DNA of 64,000 nt from Afipia sp. OHSU_II-C1. GTDB lineage: Bacteria; Pseudomonadota; Alphaproteobacteria; Rhizobiales; Xanthobacteraceae. Below, one piece after another: positions 19,147 to 28,072 of the stretch. The notes under the pieces are model-generated. The model did not search any database and had not been told where the DNA came from. It saw only the letters and a list, made by a program, of their open reading frames with translations. A program made the position numbers and the translations under genes. The first letter of the stretch is position 1; the number at the start of each line of letters is the position of its first letter. The stretch is from the NCBI RefSeq assembly GCF_000497575.1, contig NZ_APJI01000016.1, positions 62,001 through 126,000 of the forward strand, given 5' to 3'.

Positions 19147-20862
19147 ATGGCCAAGAAGACGTCCAAGACCGTTTCTGACAAGGCTGCTTCCGACAAAACC
19201 GTTTCCTCTCCAAAAGCTGCCTCGGCGGCGAGGCCTGCTGGTAGCGGAAATGTTGCATCAGCCGATACCGACAAGACGCTTTTCATCGGAAAGGGCGACC
19301 AGTCAGCATTTTTGACGCTCGGGCTGGCGAACCGCCACGGCCTTGTCACGGGTGCCACCGGTACCGGCAAGACAGTTACGCTTCAGGTGATGGCCGAAGG
19401 TTTCGCCCGCGCGGGCGTTCCTGTGTTCGCAGCCGACATCAAAGGCGATCTCTCCGGCATCGCGGAAGTAGGCGAGGCAAAGGATTTCATCCTCAGCCGC
19501 GCCAAGGAAATGGGTCTTCAGTTTCAGCCGGATCAGTTCTCGACAGTATTCTGGGACGTGTTCGGCGAGCAGGGACACCCGGTCCGTGCCACCGTCACCG
19601 AAATGGGACCGTTGCTGCTGTCCCAGATGCTCCAGCTCAACGATGTGCAGGAGGGCGTCCTCAACGTCGCGTTCCGCGTCGCTGATGAGCATGGCCTCGC
19701 GCTGGTCGACATGAAGGATCTGCGGGCCTTGCTGGACGCCATCGTACCTGGCTCAGCGAAGGACGCCGACCTTGATCCGTTGCAGGATATCCGCAAGGCC
19801 GCGCAATCCTTCGGCAATGTCAGCAAGGCGACGGTCGGCACCATTCAGCGCCAGTTGCTGGTGCTGGAAAATCAAGGGGCAGACAAGTTCTTCGGCGAAC
19901 CTGCGCTCCAGTTGAAGGATTTCATGCGGACCGACTCCAGCGGCCGCGGCATGGTCAACATCCTTGTCGCCGACAAGCTGATGTCGAGCCCGAAACTGTA
20001 TTCGACGTTCCTGCTCTGGATGCTCTCGGAGCTGTTTGAGGAACTGCCCGAGGTCGGCGACCCGGCAAAGCCCAAGCTGGTGTTCTTCTTCGACGAAGCG
20101 CATCTGCTTTTCGACGATGCGCCCAAAGCCCTGATGGACAAGATCGAGCAGGTCGTCCGTCTGATCCGCTCGAAGGGTATCGGTGTCTATTTCGTGACCC
20201 AGAACCCGATCGACGTTCCGGACAAGATTCTCGCCCAGCTTGGTAACCGCGTTCAGCACGCGCTGCGCGCGTTTACCCCGCGTGATCAGAAGGCCGTTCA
20301 GGCGGCGGCGCAGACGTTCAGGCCCAATCCCAATCTCGATACCGCCCAGGTCATCACGGAGCTCGGCAAGGGCGAAGCTCTCGTGTCGTTCCTGGAAGGC
20401 AACGGTACGCCGTCGATGGTCGAGCGCGTGATGATCCGCCCGCCGACGGCGCGGATCGGGCCGATCACTCCTGAGGAACGCAAGGCGATTATTGCCGCGA
20501 GCCCGGTGAAGGGGAAATACGACACCGCGATCGACGGGGAAACTGCATTCGAAATCTTGCAGAAGCGTCTGTCAAACACTGCCGCGCCGGTCGGCACGCC
20601 GGGTGCCGACGGATCGGCGCCGGAAGGCGGCGGCGTGCTCGGCCAGATCGGATCGATTGTCGGGACGGTCTTTGGCACCAACACGCCCCGCGGCAAATTG
20701 TCGACCACCCAGGTCATCGCACGCAGCGTCACCCGTTCTGTGACCAACAAGGTCGCCGGAGATGTTGCTTCCAGCATCGGCAAGTCGGTCGGCGGTTCGC
20801 TTGGCGGGTCGATCGGCCGTTCCATCGTGCGCAATGTGCTGGGGAGCCTGCTGCGGCGGTAG
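19147..20862 (+). CDS. HerA/VirB4-like P-loop ATPase (DUF853, YjgR-type)
   Basis: A 571-residue cytoplasmic ATPase of the DUF853 group. After a Lys/Ala/Ser-rich 40-residue head come Walker A (GATGTGKTVTLQ, about residues 74-85), then PVFAADIKGDLSGIAEVG, and Walker B with VFFFDEAHLLFDDAPK. VYFVTQNPIDVPDKILAQLGNRVQHALRAF is the conserved sensor region. The Gly/Ser-rich C-terminal tail (GQIGSIVGTVFG, SIGKSVGGSLGGSI) is typical of YjgR. Family members are poorly characterised; a DNA-translocase-like role is suggested by homology only. Confidence 0.9.
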   Translation: MAKKTSKTVSDKAASDKTVSSPKAASAARPAGSGNVASADTDKTLFIGKGDQSAFLTLGLANRHGLVTGATGTGKTVTLQVMAEGFARAGVPVFAADIKGDLSGIAEVGEAKDFILSRAKEMGLQFQPDQFSTVFWDVFGEQGHPVRATVTEMGPLLLSQMLQLNDVQEGVLNVAFRVADEHGLALVDMKDLRALLDAIVPGSAKDADLDPLQDIRKAAQSFGNVSKATVGTIQRQLLVLENQGADKFFGEPALQLKDFMRTDSSGRGMVNILVADKLMSSPKLYSTFLLWMLSELFEELPEVGDPAKPKLVFFFDEAHLLFDDAPKALMDKIEQVVRLIRSKGIGVYFVTQNPIDVPDKILAQLGNRVQHALRAFTPRDQKAVQAAAQTFRPNPNLDTAQVITELGKGEALVSFLEGNGTPSMVERVMIRPPTARIGPITPEERKAIIAASPVKGKYDTAIDGETAFEILQKRLSNTAAPVGTPGADGSAPEGGGVLGQIGSIVGTVFGTNTPRGKLSTTQVIARSVTRSVTNKVAGDVASSIGKSVGGSLGGSIGRSIVRNVLGSLLRR

Positions 20863-20910
20863 TTTCTGCTCTTCGCACGCGAACTGCCCGGATCAGAGGA
20901 ACAATCAAGC

Positions 20911-22311
20911 ATGTCAGCCACACCGCAACTCGCCGCCGTTCTCGATCACATCGACAAGGAATTCGACAACAGCCTTGAGCGGTTGTTCACGCTGCTCCGG
21001 ATCAAGTCTATCTCCGCCGATCCGGCTTTCGTGGATGATTGCAAAAAGGCGGCGGATCATCTCGCTGCGGATATCGCCTCCATCGGTTTTGCGACCGACG
21101 TGCGCCCGACCGCGGGGCATCCGGCGATCGTCGGCAAGAGCAACGGTCAGAGCGGTGCGCATGTCCTGTTCTACGGTCACTATGACGTGCAGCCGGTCGA
21201 TCCGCTGGACCTCTGGCACCGCCCGCCGTTCGAGCCCGTCGTCACCGATCATGCCGACGGCCGCAAGATCATTGTCGCGCGCGGCGCCGAAGACGACAAA
21301 GGTCAGTTGATGACCTTCGTTGAAGCCTGCCGTGCCTGGAAGAACGTCACAGGATCGTTGCCGCTCAATGTGACGATCCTGATCGAAGGTGAGGAGGAAA
21401 TCGGTTCGAAGAACTTCGGCCCATTCCTCGACAAGAACAAGAAGGATCTCGCAGCTGATTTCGTGCTGGTCTGCGACACCGGCATGTGGGACCAGAACAC
21501 GCCGGCGATTACGACGTCGCTGCGCGGTCTCGTTTATGACGAGGTCAGGATCAAGGCGGCGAACCGCGATCTGCATTCAGGTATTTTCGGCGGCGGCGCG
21601 CAAAACCCGATCCGCGTGTTGACCCGCATTCTCGGCAGCATCCACGACGACAACGGCCACATCACCATTCCGGGTTTTTACGACGGCGTGAAAGATCTTC
21701 CGGCGGATATTCTCGCGCAGTGGAAGAATCTCAACCTGTCGCCGGAGACATTTCTCAAGCCGATCGGGCTGTCGGTGCCGGCCGGTGAAAAGGACCGGTT
21801 GCTGATCGAGCAGGTTTCGTCGCGGCCGACCTGCGATATCAATGGCATCTTCGGCGGCTACACCGGCGAAGGCTCCAAGACCGTCATTCCCGCGCACGCA
21901 TCGGCGAAAGTCTCGTTCCGTCTGGTGGAGGGACAAGACCCGGAGAAAATCCGCAAAGCCTTCCGGCATTTCGTCACCTCGCGTCTGCCTGCCGACTGCT
22001 CGGCTGAGTTCATCGATCACGCTGGTGCGCCAGCGATCGCGCTCGATTGGGGCATGAAGCCGCTGGCGGCGGCAAAGCATGCGCTGACCGATGAATGGGG
22101 CAAGGATGCGCTGCTGATCGGGTCGGGGGCGTCGATTCCGATTGTTGCCGACTTCAAGAAGACGCTTGGACTCGACACGGTGCTGATAGGTTTCGGCCTC
22201 GAGGATGACAACATCCACTCGCCGAACGAGAAATACGACCTGAAGAGCTTCCACAAGGGTATCCGCTCGTGGGCGCGCATTCTCGCAGCGTTCGCGGACA
22301 CGCCGCGCTGA
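20911..22311 (+). CDS. M20-family metallopeptidase (dipeptidase-like)
   Basis: A 466-residue M20/M25/M40 zinc peptidase. Metal-binding motifs are HVLFYGHYDVQPVDP (His ligand plus catalytic Asp), ARGAEDDKGQL (bridging Asp) and LIEGEEEIGSKNF (catalytic Glu with Glu ligand). The dimerisation domain follows at RDLHSGIFGGGAQNP. Members hydrolyse dipeptides, N-acyl amino acids or related amides; the substrate here is not determinable. It follows the HerA-like gene by 48 bases and ends just before a strong bidirectional terminator. Confidence 0.92.
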   Translation: MSATPQLAAVLDHIDKEFDNSLERLFTLLRIKSISADPAFVDDCKKAADHLAADIASIGFATDVRPTAGHPAIVGKSNGQSGAHVLFYGHYDVQPVDPLDLWHRPPFEPVVTDHADGRKIIVARGAEDDKGQLMTFVEACRAWKNVTGSLPLNVTILIEGEEEIGSKNFGPFLDKNKKDLAADFVLVCDTGMWDQNTPAITTSLRGLVYDEVRIKAANRDLHSGIFGGGAQNPIRVLTRILGSIHDDNGHITIPGFYDGVKDLPADILAQWKNLNLSPETFLKPIGLSVPAGEKDRLLIEQVSSRPTCDINGIFGGYTGEGSKTVIPAHASAKVSFRLVEGQDPEKIRKAFRHFVTSRLPADCSAEFIDHAGAPAIALDWGMKPLAAAKHALTDEWGKDALLIGSGASIPIVADFKKTLGLDTVLIGFGLEDDNIHSPNEKYDLKSFHKGIRSWARILAAFADTPR

Positions 22312-22342
22312 GGCGGTTGATGCTGAAGCATCCGCCAAACGC

Positions 22343-22374
22343 AAAAACGCCGCCCGGAATTGGGCGGCGTTTTT
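22343..22374. terminator. Bidirectional rho-independent terminator
   Basis: A perfect hairpin: aaaaacgccgccc, loop ggaatt, then gggcggcgttttt. An A-run on the left and a T-run on the right make it work on both strands. It lies between the M20 peptidase and the converging class II aldolase gene. Confidence 0.93.
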
Positions 22375-22429
22375 AGTCTCTGTCAGTGTAGAGGCTGACG
22401 GATGGAATCTATATCCGAAGCCGATCCTG

Positions 22430-23209
22430 TCAAGTCTTGTAGCTTGGATCGAGCCGGTCGAGCTTGCGCAGCAACGGCGGCCAGACGAGCTTGGTGGAGC
22501 GCAGGTCCGAACGATCCGGGTCGCTGACCAGCTTTTCGTTTTTCTCGATCACCAGCTTTTCGACCGGGTAGGCGGTCGGCCCGAGCATGCGGGTGCGGAC
22601 CTGCATCGTGCAGGCGCGCTCAAGATGAAACATGCGCTCGAATGCGGAAGCGACTGAACGTCCGACTGTCAGCGTGCCGTGATTGCGCAGCAAGAGGTGG
22701 TTCTTGGTGCCGAGATCCTTCTGGATGCGCGGGCGTTCGTCGTGGTCGAGCGCAATCCCTTCGTAGTCGTGATAGGCGAGGTCGCCGGTGACCAGCTGTG
22801 CGGTCTGATTCAGCGGCAACAGCCCTTCCATGCAGCTTGCAACCGCGGTGCCGTCGGGCGTGTGAAGGTGCAGAACGCAGCCCGCGTCTTCGCGAACTTC
22901 GTGGATTGCCGAGTGAATGGTGAAGCCGGCGGGATTGATGCTGTATTCGCTTGGGGTGAGCTGGTTGCCGTCGAGGTCCACCTTCACCAGGCTCGATGCG
23001 GTGATCTCGTCGAACATCAGGCCATAGGGATTGATCAGGAAGTGATGTTCTGGACCGGGGACACGGGCGGAGATGTGCGTATCCACCAGATCATCCCAGC
23101 CATAATACGCAACAAGGCGATAGGCCGCGGCGAGATTGACGCGCTGCTCCCACTCACCGGGAACCATATTGGATTGGACTTCCTTGAGACGTGCCTCAGC
23201 CGGTGACAT
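22430..23209 (-). CDS. Class II aldolase/adducin-family protein
   Basis: A 259-residue protein of the class II aldolase/adducin fold (zinc-dependent fuculose-phosphate aldolase relatives). It has VDTHISARVPGPEHHFLINP, the zinc site CVLHLHTPDGTAVAS with its two His, and LLLRNHGTLTVGRSVASAF with a third His. In this branch, annotation as aldolase is generic and the substrate is unknown. It ends next to the shared terminator. It stands alone, with the membrane glycosyltransferase gene upstream on the same strand. Confidence 0.88.
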   Translation of the reverse strand: MSPAEARLKEVQSNMVPGEWEQRVNLAAAYRLVAYYGWDDLVDTHISARVPGPEHHFLINPYGLMFDEITASSLVKVDLDGNQLTPSEYSINPAGFTIHSAIHEVREDAGCVLHLHTPDGTAVASCMEGLLPLNQTAQLVTGDLAYHDYEGIALDHDERPRIQKDLGTKNHLLLRNHGTLTVGRSVASAFERMFHLERACTMQVRTRMLGPTAYPVEKLVIEKNEKLVSDPDRSDLRSTKLVWPPLLRKLDRLDPSYKT

Positions 23210-23331
23210 GGCGATTTTCTCCCGCGATTTGTTTTGATCTTACTCGGGGAGGAGCCTAGTCCCGGGATACCGCTATCGCAACATGCGACGCCCGCAGGGG
23301 CGCCATGCCGCGAACCCGAAACGCACAGGGA

Positions 23332-24981
23332 TCAGGGTGCCGGAATAGTGAGCAGGCTGGCGATGCTCTTGCCGCGGATGTCGTACACCCGCGCGAACAC
23401 CACGTCGTCACGCTTGATTTCGACCACAACCGGCGCGTTCAGTCCCTTGCAGTAGAACTCGCCGAGCGTCATGGCGAAATCCGCGGCCTGGCTGTCCCAG
23501 CCGATGGTGAAATCGGGGCCAAGTGCGACCTGTGCCGGACGCTGCGGACCGCACACCGCGACACGCCACTTGCGATTCTTGGGAGCAGGTTCCTGACGTT
23601 CCTCGATCTCCTGCCGCAGTCCCTCAGACGCCTGTTTGAGCGCGAGCCCCCAGTAGTCGAGCATGTAGCGGTCGTCGGCGGCGCGAACCGTGCCGGCGAT
23701 GTGATTGAAGTGCGTGTACTGATAGGGATGCAGCCGGATCATTTCGTTGAGCGGCAGCATCAGCCCCAGCAAAAATATCGCTGCGAACACGGCCTGCGCG
23801 GGACGGCTGCGTTCCTTCAGCCAGCCGATGATCGTGGCAAAGGCAACGCCGGCGAGAACGGCCATCGGCGGGATGACGAAGATGAAATGGCGAATGCCGT
23901 TGTAAAGCGCAGGACGCTTCACCATCGCGATGATGAGCGGAAGCGTCGCCGCTAGCGTTAACATCAGCAGAATGCTTTTGCGCCGGGTGTCGACGTTGGA
24001 GCGCATCAGCGCAACGAATGTGCCGGCGAAGGCGGCGCCGAGCAGGCCGAGCAACACTTCGGGAAGCTGGAGTGCGAACAGCGTCGGCAGATAGGACCAC
24101 GGCATGTCCGGCACGGAGACGATCGCGCCGTTGAACAGCTCCTTCCACGGCTTCTCGAAGAAATGCGAGAAGTAGGTCAGCGCGTGGAATGGATTGGCGG
24201 GGTTGATAATCGACCAGGGCCAGACGAGGCCCATGATCAGATAGCCCAGCAGCACGCCGGGCAGCAGAACATAAACGACATGACCGAGCCGGTGCGCGGC
24301 TTCGCGCAGGCCATGGGTGCGGATGTCGGAAATCCAGATCGGCAGAAATCCGATCGTGGCATAGACCAGCGCCAGTCCGCCAAGGATGCGGCAACCGATC
24401 GACAGACCTGCACCGAGACCGATGATCAGGATCGTGTTCGGCTTTGGCGAGGGATATTCCTGCGCCAGCCTGACGAGTCCGAGCATCAGGATCACCATCG
24501 CCACGGCGAACGGCGCATCCTTCGGATTCATGAACATGTGTCCGTAGAAGGTCGGACACAGCACGAGCAGGACGATCGCGGCAAGACCGGCCACCGGTCC
24601 GCCGACGCGCCGCGCCAGCCGCCATGTGACGCCGATGCCGATCACACCGACGATAGCGCCGAGAAGGCGCCGCGTTTCGAACAGTTCGAGCGGAATGATC
24701 TTGTGCAGAAGCGCGGCCGCCATGTCGAAGCCGCCACCATACATATATAGGTTGGCGAATGAGAGCGCGCTGGTGTCGGTGAAGCCGCTGCCGAACATCT
24801 TCAGCAGCAGGTCGGCATATTCCGCGTGCGTGTAGTCGTCCCAGCCGAGGCCGTAGTCCTTGAACGTCAGGCCCGCGACGACTGTGACAACAGCCAGCAC
24901 GGCCAGCGCAAGATCGTCACACGTCTGCTCGATCGAGCGCCCGGCCGGCGTGTCGAGGGCTGATGTTGTAATGGATGACAT
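23332..24981 (-). CDS. GT39-like polytopic membrane glycosyltransferase
   Basis: A 549-residue protein with about 11 membrane helices. The first loop contains FKDYGLGWDDYTHAEYADLL, whose acidic residues resemble the Asp/Glu catalytic motif of GT-C enzymes (ArnT/PMT, GT39). MFMNPKDAPFAVAMVIL, a conserved loop motif of this group, follows. A soluble C-terminal domain of about 120 residues lies on the outer face. Such enzymes use polyprenyl-phosphate sugars to modify envelope glycans or proteins. Acceptor and sugar are unknown. Confidence 0.78.
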   Translation of the reverse strand: MSSITTSALDTPAGRSIEQTCDDLALAVLAVVTVVAGLTFKDYGLGWDDYTHAEYADLLLKMFGSGFTDTSALSFANLYMYGGGFDMAAALLHKIIPLELFETRRLLGAIVGVIGIGVTWRLARRVGGPVAGLAAIVLLVLCPTFYGHMFMNPKDAPFAVAMVILMLGLVRLAQEYPSPKPNTILIIGLGAGLSIGCRILGGLALVYATIGFLPIWISDIRTHGLREAAHRLGHVVYVLLPGVLLGYLIMGLVWPWSIINPANPFHALTYFSHFFEKPWKELFNGAIVSVPDMPWSYLPTLFALQLPEVLLGLLGAAFAGTFVALMRSNVDTRRKSILLMLTLAATLPLIIAMVKRPALYNGIRHFIFVIPPMAVLAGVAFATIIGWLKERSRPAQAVFAAIFLLGLMLPLNEMIRLHPYQYTHFNHIAGTVRAADDRYMLDYWGLALKQASEGLRQEIEERQEPAPKNRKWRVAVCGPQRPAQVALGPDFTIGWDSQAADFAMTLGEFYCKGLNAPVVVEIKRDDVVFARVYDIRGKSIASLLTIPAP

Positions 24982-25226
24982 CTCAGCTAATGAACCCAGC
25001 CGTTTCCGTGCCTGCGTCTCTTCCGGGCAGGCCGTCCCGGGAACTTTGTATCCCAGATCGGTGTTCAGGTAATTGCCAAATGTGGCGCATTTTCTCTAAT
25101 TGCAATGCAACATTTGCCGTCAGGGTAAAAAACCATGCTCCAAGCGTGTGTTCCATGCCGGACAGATTGCGCTTCTGAACCTGAACAGCGTCTGACCAGC
25201 GGCCCCTTTCATCGAAAAAGCGCTCA

Positions 25227-25242
25227 ATTACCAATTGGTAAT
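25227..25242. promoter_or_regulatory. Perfect 16-bp palindrome upstream of the 25309 gene (putative operator)
   Basis: ATTACCAATTGGTAAT is exactly self-complementary and lies 67 bases before the ATG at 25309, within a 327-base gap (24982-25308) between divergent genes. It is followed by a TTGAAA-like -35 candidate at about 25251. Size and symmetry suit a dimeric HTH regulator such as the MarR or TetR type. The regulator is unknown. Nothing else with coding potential is visible in the gap. Confidence 0.6.
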
Positions 25243-25308
25243 GCGTCGACTTGAAACTATTATGGAACTCACCCTGTTGAGTCCGCTGGCGCGGGTCTGG
25301 AGATTGTA

Positions 25309-26286
25309 ATGATTGCGCTATTGATCGGCGGAACGGTCGTCGTGTGCATCGGCCTTCTGACGGTCGTTTTCGGGATTCCGATCAAGGAGTTCAGTTTCGG
25401 CAACACGATGATCCTGGCCGGGGCCGTGGTGTCCTGCACCGGGCTGGTCCTGATCGGACTGTATTCCGTCGGCCGGGAATTCCGGAATCTCGCGCGCCGT
25501 CTGGAAACCGGTTTGCCAGTTCCAGCCGTATTGCCGCGCGAGTCAGTGGCGGAAGCCGGGGCCGAAACTTCCGCGCCGCCAATTCGTCCGGCGCGGACCC
25601 TGCCTGAACCGCCGCTCACGCCGCGTCCGATGCCGCCAAGGCCGGGCCGTGAAGACACCCTGTTTACGCGCGACCAGCCGGCGGATTTGCAAGACCGGGA
25701 CGATTTCACCGACACACGGGACGATCATGGGCGTGCGCCGCTTTCCACGCAGGAGTCTGCGCCCTGGCCGGAGCATCCGGTCTCGCGCGCTCGCAATCCT
25801 GTGCCCGCTGCAGAGTCACTAGACCCCCCAGCAGAAGCTCCGCGCCAGCGCCGCAACATCATGTTTTCGTCGCATCGGCGCGATAAGTCTCGCGACCTGC
25901 CACCGCGCGATCCGCCGCTGGACGATACCGCTGACAGGCCTGCAACGGAGGACTTCGGGCATCGCGATCCTGAACCGGAAACCGGTGGCGCGTTCGATAG
26001 CGCGTGGCCTCATTCCGACAAGGGACGCCACGATTCATCCCTGTCCCGGCCAGGCCGGAGCGCGCCGCCGCCGGAGCCCGAGCCTGACGCGCCTGAGCCC
26101 GTGCGCGAACGATTTCCGCCTCGGCGTGCGGATGCTTCGTCGGTCACCATCGTGAAGTCGGGTGTCGTCGATTCGATGGCGTATTCCCTGTATTCCGACG
26201 GATCGATCGAGGCGCAGATGCCTGAAGGCATGGTGCGGTTTGCATCGATTGACGAATTGCGCGCGCATCTGGATCAGCGCGGCTGA
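25309..26286 (+). CDS. Two-helix membrane protein with long disordered tail, unknown function
   Basis: A 325-residue protein. Two N-terminal membrane helices (IALLIGGTVVVCIGLLTVVF and MILAGAVVSCTGLVLIGL) are joined by a short loop. About 190 residues rich in Pro, Arg, Asp and Glu follow, likely disordered and cytoplasmic. A short conserved-looking end (SMAYSLYSDGSIEAQMPEG, FASIDELRAHL) forms a small domain. A GGAG ribosome binding site precedes the ATG. I recognise the architecture from related genomes but no function. Confidence 0.75.
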   Translation: MIALLIGGTVVVCIGLLTVVFGIPIKEFSFGNTMILAGAVVSCTGLVLIGLYSVGREFRNLARRLETGLPVPAVLPRESVAEAGAETSAPPIRPARTLPEPPLTPRPMPPRPGREDTLFTRDQPADLQDRDDFTDTRDDHGRAPLSTQESAPWPEHPVSRARNPVPAAESLDPPAEAPRQRRNIMFSSHRRDKSRDLPPRDPPLDDTADRPATEDFGHRDPEPETGGAFDSAWPHSDKGRHDSSLSRPGRSAPPPEPEPDAPEPVRERFPPRRADASSVTIVKSGVVDSMAYSLYSDGSIEAQMPEGMVRFASIDELRAHLDQRG

Positions 26287-26472
26287 TCCATCCTCCGCGG
26301 GCAGGTACTTTCCGTTGTAAATAATGCAGGCCGGTATTCTTGTTGTGCTTGTCAGCCCGGCAGCATTTCTCACATACTCCCAAGTATAGATGGCGCCGAA
26401 AACTGCCGCCCGGCGCACATTTGCTTGGGCCATCTGCTTTTCGGCTACGCTTGCGCCCTGAAAGACATCGCG

Positions 26473-26886
26473 ATGAGTGAAACCACCCCGAAGGGATTCG
26501 TCGACCTGACCGCGTCGATCGTTTCCGCCTATGTCAGCAACAACGCGACCACCGCAGCCGAAATTCCGGCCCTCATCAGTCAGATTCATGCTGCGCTCGT
26601 GCGGGTTTCGAATGGCGGCACCGAGGCTGCGGCGGAGCCGGCCAAGCCTGCCGTTTCTGTCAAGAAATCGATGACCTCGGACTACCTCGTGTGCCTGGAG
26701 GACGGAAAACGCTTCAAGTCCCTGAAGCGGCATCTGCGCTCGCAGTACAATATGAGCCCCGAGCAGTATCGGGAGAAATGGGGTCTTCCGGCCGACTATC
26801 CGATGGTTGCCCCGAACTATGCGGTGGCCCGCTCGCAACTGGCCAGGAAGATGGGCCTCGGCCAGCAGCGGCGGCGGCGGAAATAA
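26473..26886 (+). CDS. mucR: MucR/Ros-family transcriptional regulator
   Basis: From ATG 26473 the protein is 137 residues, the standard MucR length; upstream in-frame codons do not match the family. It has the N-terminal oligomerisation part (FVDLTASIVSAYVSNNATTA) and the C-terminal DNA-binding domain (LKRHLRSQYNMSPEQYREKW). Where Ros has Cys-x2-Cys and a final His, this protein has CLED and SQY, so a classic Cys2His2 zinc site is not formed. MucR proteins bind AT-rich DNA and repress exopolysaccharide, motility and other genes in Rhizobiales; autoregulation is common. Confidence 0.93.
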   Translation: MSETTPKGFVDLTASIVSAYVSNNATTAAEIPALISQIHAALVRVSNGGTEAAAEPAKPAVSVKKSMTSDYLVCLEDGKRFKSLKRHLRSQYNMSPEQYREKWGLPADYPMVAPNYAVARSQLARKMGLGQQRRRRK

Positions 26887-27033
26887 CAGACTTGCCGTAG
26901 TCTAGGAATAATTCCACATTAGACGTTTCCGGAGTCAAGTCCGGAGAGGCTTTTATATTTTTCGGGGATGGCTATCCCCGGTGTTGGCATCGTCACTAGG
27001 ATATAGGTATAAATTCCTAGTGAGGTTCCGACG
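26887..27033. promoter_or_regulatory. Palindrome-dense intergenic region before the DnaA-like gene
   Basis: Several inverted repeats are packed in 147 bases. GTCTA/TAGAC (26900-26904 and 26920-26924) flank a perfect GGAATAATTCC (26905-26915). CGGGGAT/ATCCCCG (26963-26980) forms a 7-bp hairpin. TCACTAGGA/TCCTAGTGA (26993-27001 and 27015-27023) is nested in GCATCGTC/GACGATGC (26987-26994 and 27030-27037), which includes the ATG at 27034. These could be operators or an RNA hairpin masking the start. Confidence 0.6.
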
Positions 27034-27408
27034 ATGCTTGAAATCCAGCCGCCTGCGCCAGCTTTCCACCCGCCGCAAACCAGTATCGCCGGGCCGCCTC
27101 CAGATGAAATCTGCCGCGTGGTCGCAGCCACTGTCGCGTTCGATTTTAGTGTCAATGCTGCCGCCCTTGAAAGCGGCTTGCGGGGCTCGCAGCGTCTGGC
27201 TTTTGCGCGGCAGATCGCGATGTACCTCGCCCATGTCGGATTTGGGCTCAGCTTCGAGATCGTCGGACACGTCTTCGGGCGAGACCGGACCACCGTCGCC
27301 CATGCGTGCCGCGTCGTGGAAGACGGCCGCGACGACATCTGGTTCGATTGCCGTGTCGCGACGCTTGAGCTGATCTGCCGCGCGAAAACCGGCGGAGGCG
27401 TCCGATGA
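27034..27408 (+). CDS. DnaA domain IV-like helix-turn-helix protein
   Basis: A 124-residue protein. After a Pro-rich head, residues about 65-105 resemble the DnaA DNA-binding domain: FARQIAMYLAHVGFGLSFEI, then VFGRDRTTVAHACRVVED, where the family signature is the DRTTVxHA-type motif. No ATPase domain is present. Free-standing DnaA-IV-like proteins are found in alphaproteobacteria and probably act as DNA-binding regulators. Its stop overlaps the next ATG by 4 bases, coupling it to the DUF6456 gene. Confidence 0.82.
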   Translation: MLEIQPPAPAFHPPQTSIAGPPPDEICRVVAATVAFDFSVNAAALESGLRGSQRLAFARQIAMYLAHVGFGLSFEIVGHVFGRDRTTVAHACRVVEDGRDDIWFDCRVATLELICRAKTGGGVR

Positions 27409-27917
27409 AGCGACAGGAGAAGACCGGGCAATCTGCTGCACGGGTTTCCGGTGACGAAATCGATTCATTCCGCGCGCAGCATCTCGATCTTGCAACGCGC
27501 GATCTCATGACGGAAGCCGGACTGACAAAAGTCATTGTGAATGACAGCGAAAGTCCGCTGGCATGGCTGGCGCGCCGCAAAGGACGCGATGGCCGGGCCA
27601 TGATCGGACCGGATCAATTCATCGCCGGTGAGCGCCTGCGTGCAGACTTCACCCGTGGGCACATGACGCCGCGCATCACATCGAGCTGGTCGGGGATCGG
27701 ACGGACGCGTGGCAGCGGTGGTGGCGGCGAAATGACGGATCTGATCGTCGCGTCACGCCAGCGCGTGCGCCTTGCGCTCGACGCCTGCGGTCCGGAGTTT
27801 TCCGGGCTGTTGCTCGATGTCTGCTGTTTTCTGCGCGGTCTGGAGGATATCGAGCGCGAGCGCGGCTGGCCGTCGCGTTCGGCCAAAGTTGTGCTGCAAC
27901 TGGCGCTCGACCGGTGA
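27405..27917 (+). CDS. DUF6456 protein, C-terminus truncated by prophage insertion
   Basis: This 170-residue DUF6456 family protein is translationally coupled to the DnaA-like gene. Helical segments include LAWLARRKGRDGRAMIGPDQFIAGERL-type sequence and ending VVLQLALDR. The last five codons lie in the 18-bp attL repeat, and the TGA stop at 27915-27917 comes from the inserted element. The displaced native continuation (30 more residues) is preserved in frame at 43616-43708. The unbroken gene would encode 200 residues. The truncated protein lacks its last 30 residues and may be altered or inactive. Function of the family is unknown; the pairing suggests DNA-linked regulation. Confidence 0.88.
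   Translation: MKRQEKTGQSAARVSGDEIDSFRAQHLDLATRDLMTEAGLTKVIVNDSESPLAWLARRKGRDGRAMIGPDQFIAGERLRADFTRGHMTPRITSSWSGIGRTRGSGGGGEMTDLIVASRQRVRLALDACGPEFSGLLLDVCCFLRGLEDIERERGWPSRSAKVVLQLALDR
27897..27914 (+). repeat. attL core (18-bp direct repeat)
   Basis: caactggcgctcgaccgg here is identical to 43598-43615. It encodes the end of the truncated DUF6456 protein. The bases on each side differ between the two copies, which fixes the repeat length. Confidence 0.92.
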
Positions 27918-28041
27918 TTATTTCGTCTCACCGCTTTGCATTGCTTCTCAAGAGCGATGAGAAAGCCCCGATTTGATTGCATTCCTTTGAGTGCGCCATA
28001 ACATCAGGCCTCAAAGCTGCGCATTCAATCTCGCAAGAGAT

Positions 28042-28059
28042 GTGGCCCTCAAGTGGCCC
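28042..28059 (+). repeat. Putative integrase arm-type site, left copy
   Basis: GTGGCCCTCAAGTGGCCC contains two direct half-units of about 8 bases (GTGGCCCT, AGTGGCCC). It lies 128 bases inside attL and just before the integrase gene. Matching copies are at 43490-43508 (same orientation) and 31679-31696 (opposite strand). Confidence 0.6.
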
Positions 28060-28072
28060 GACAGGACCGCCT

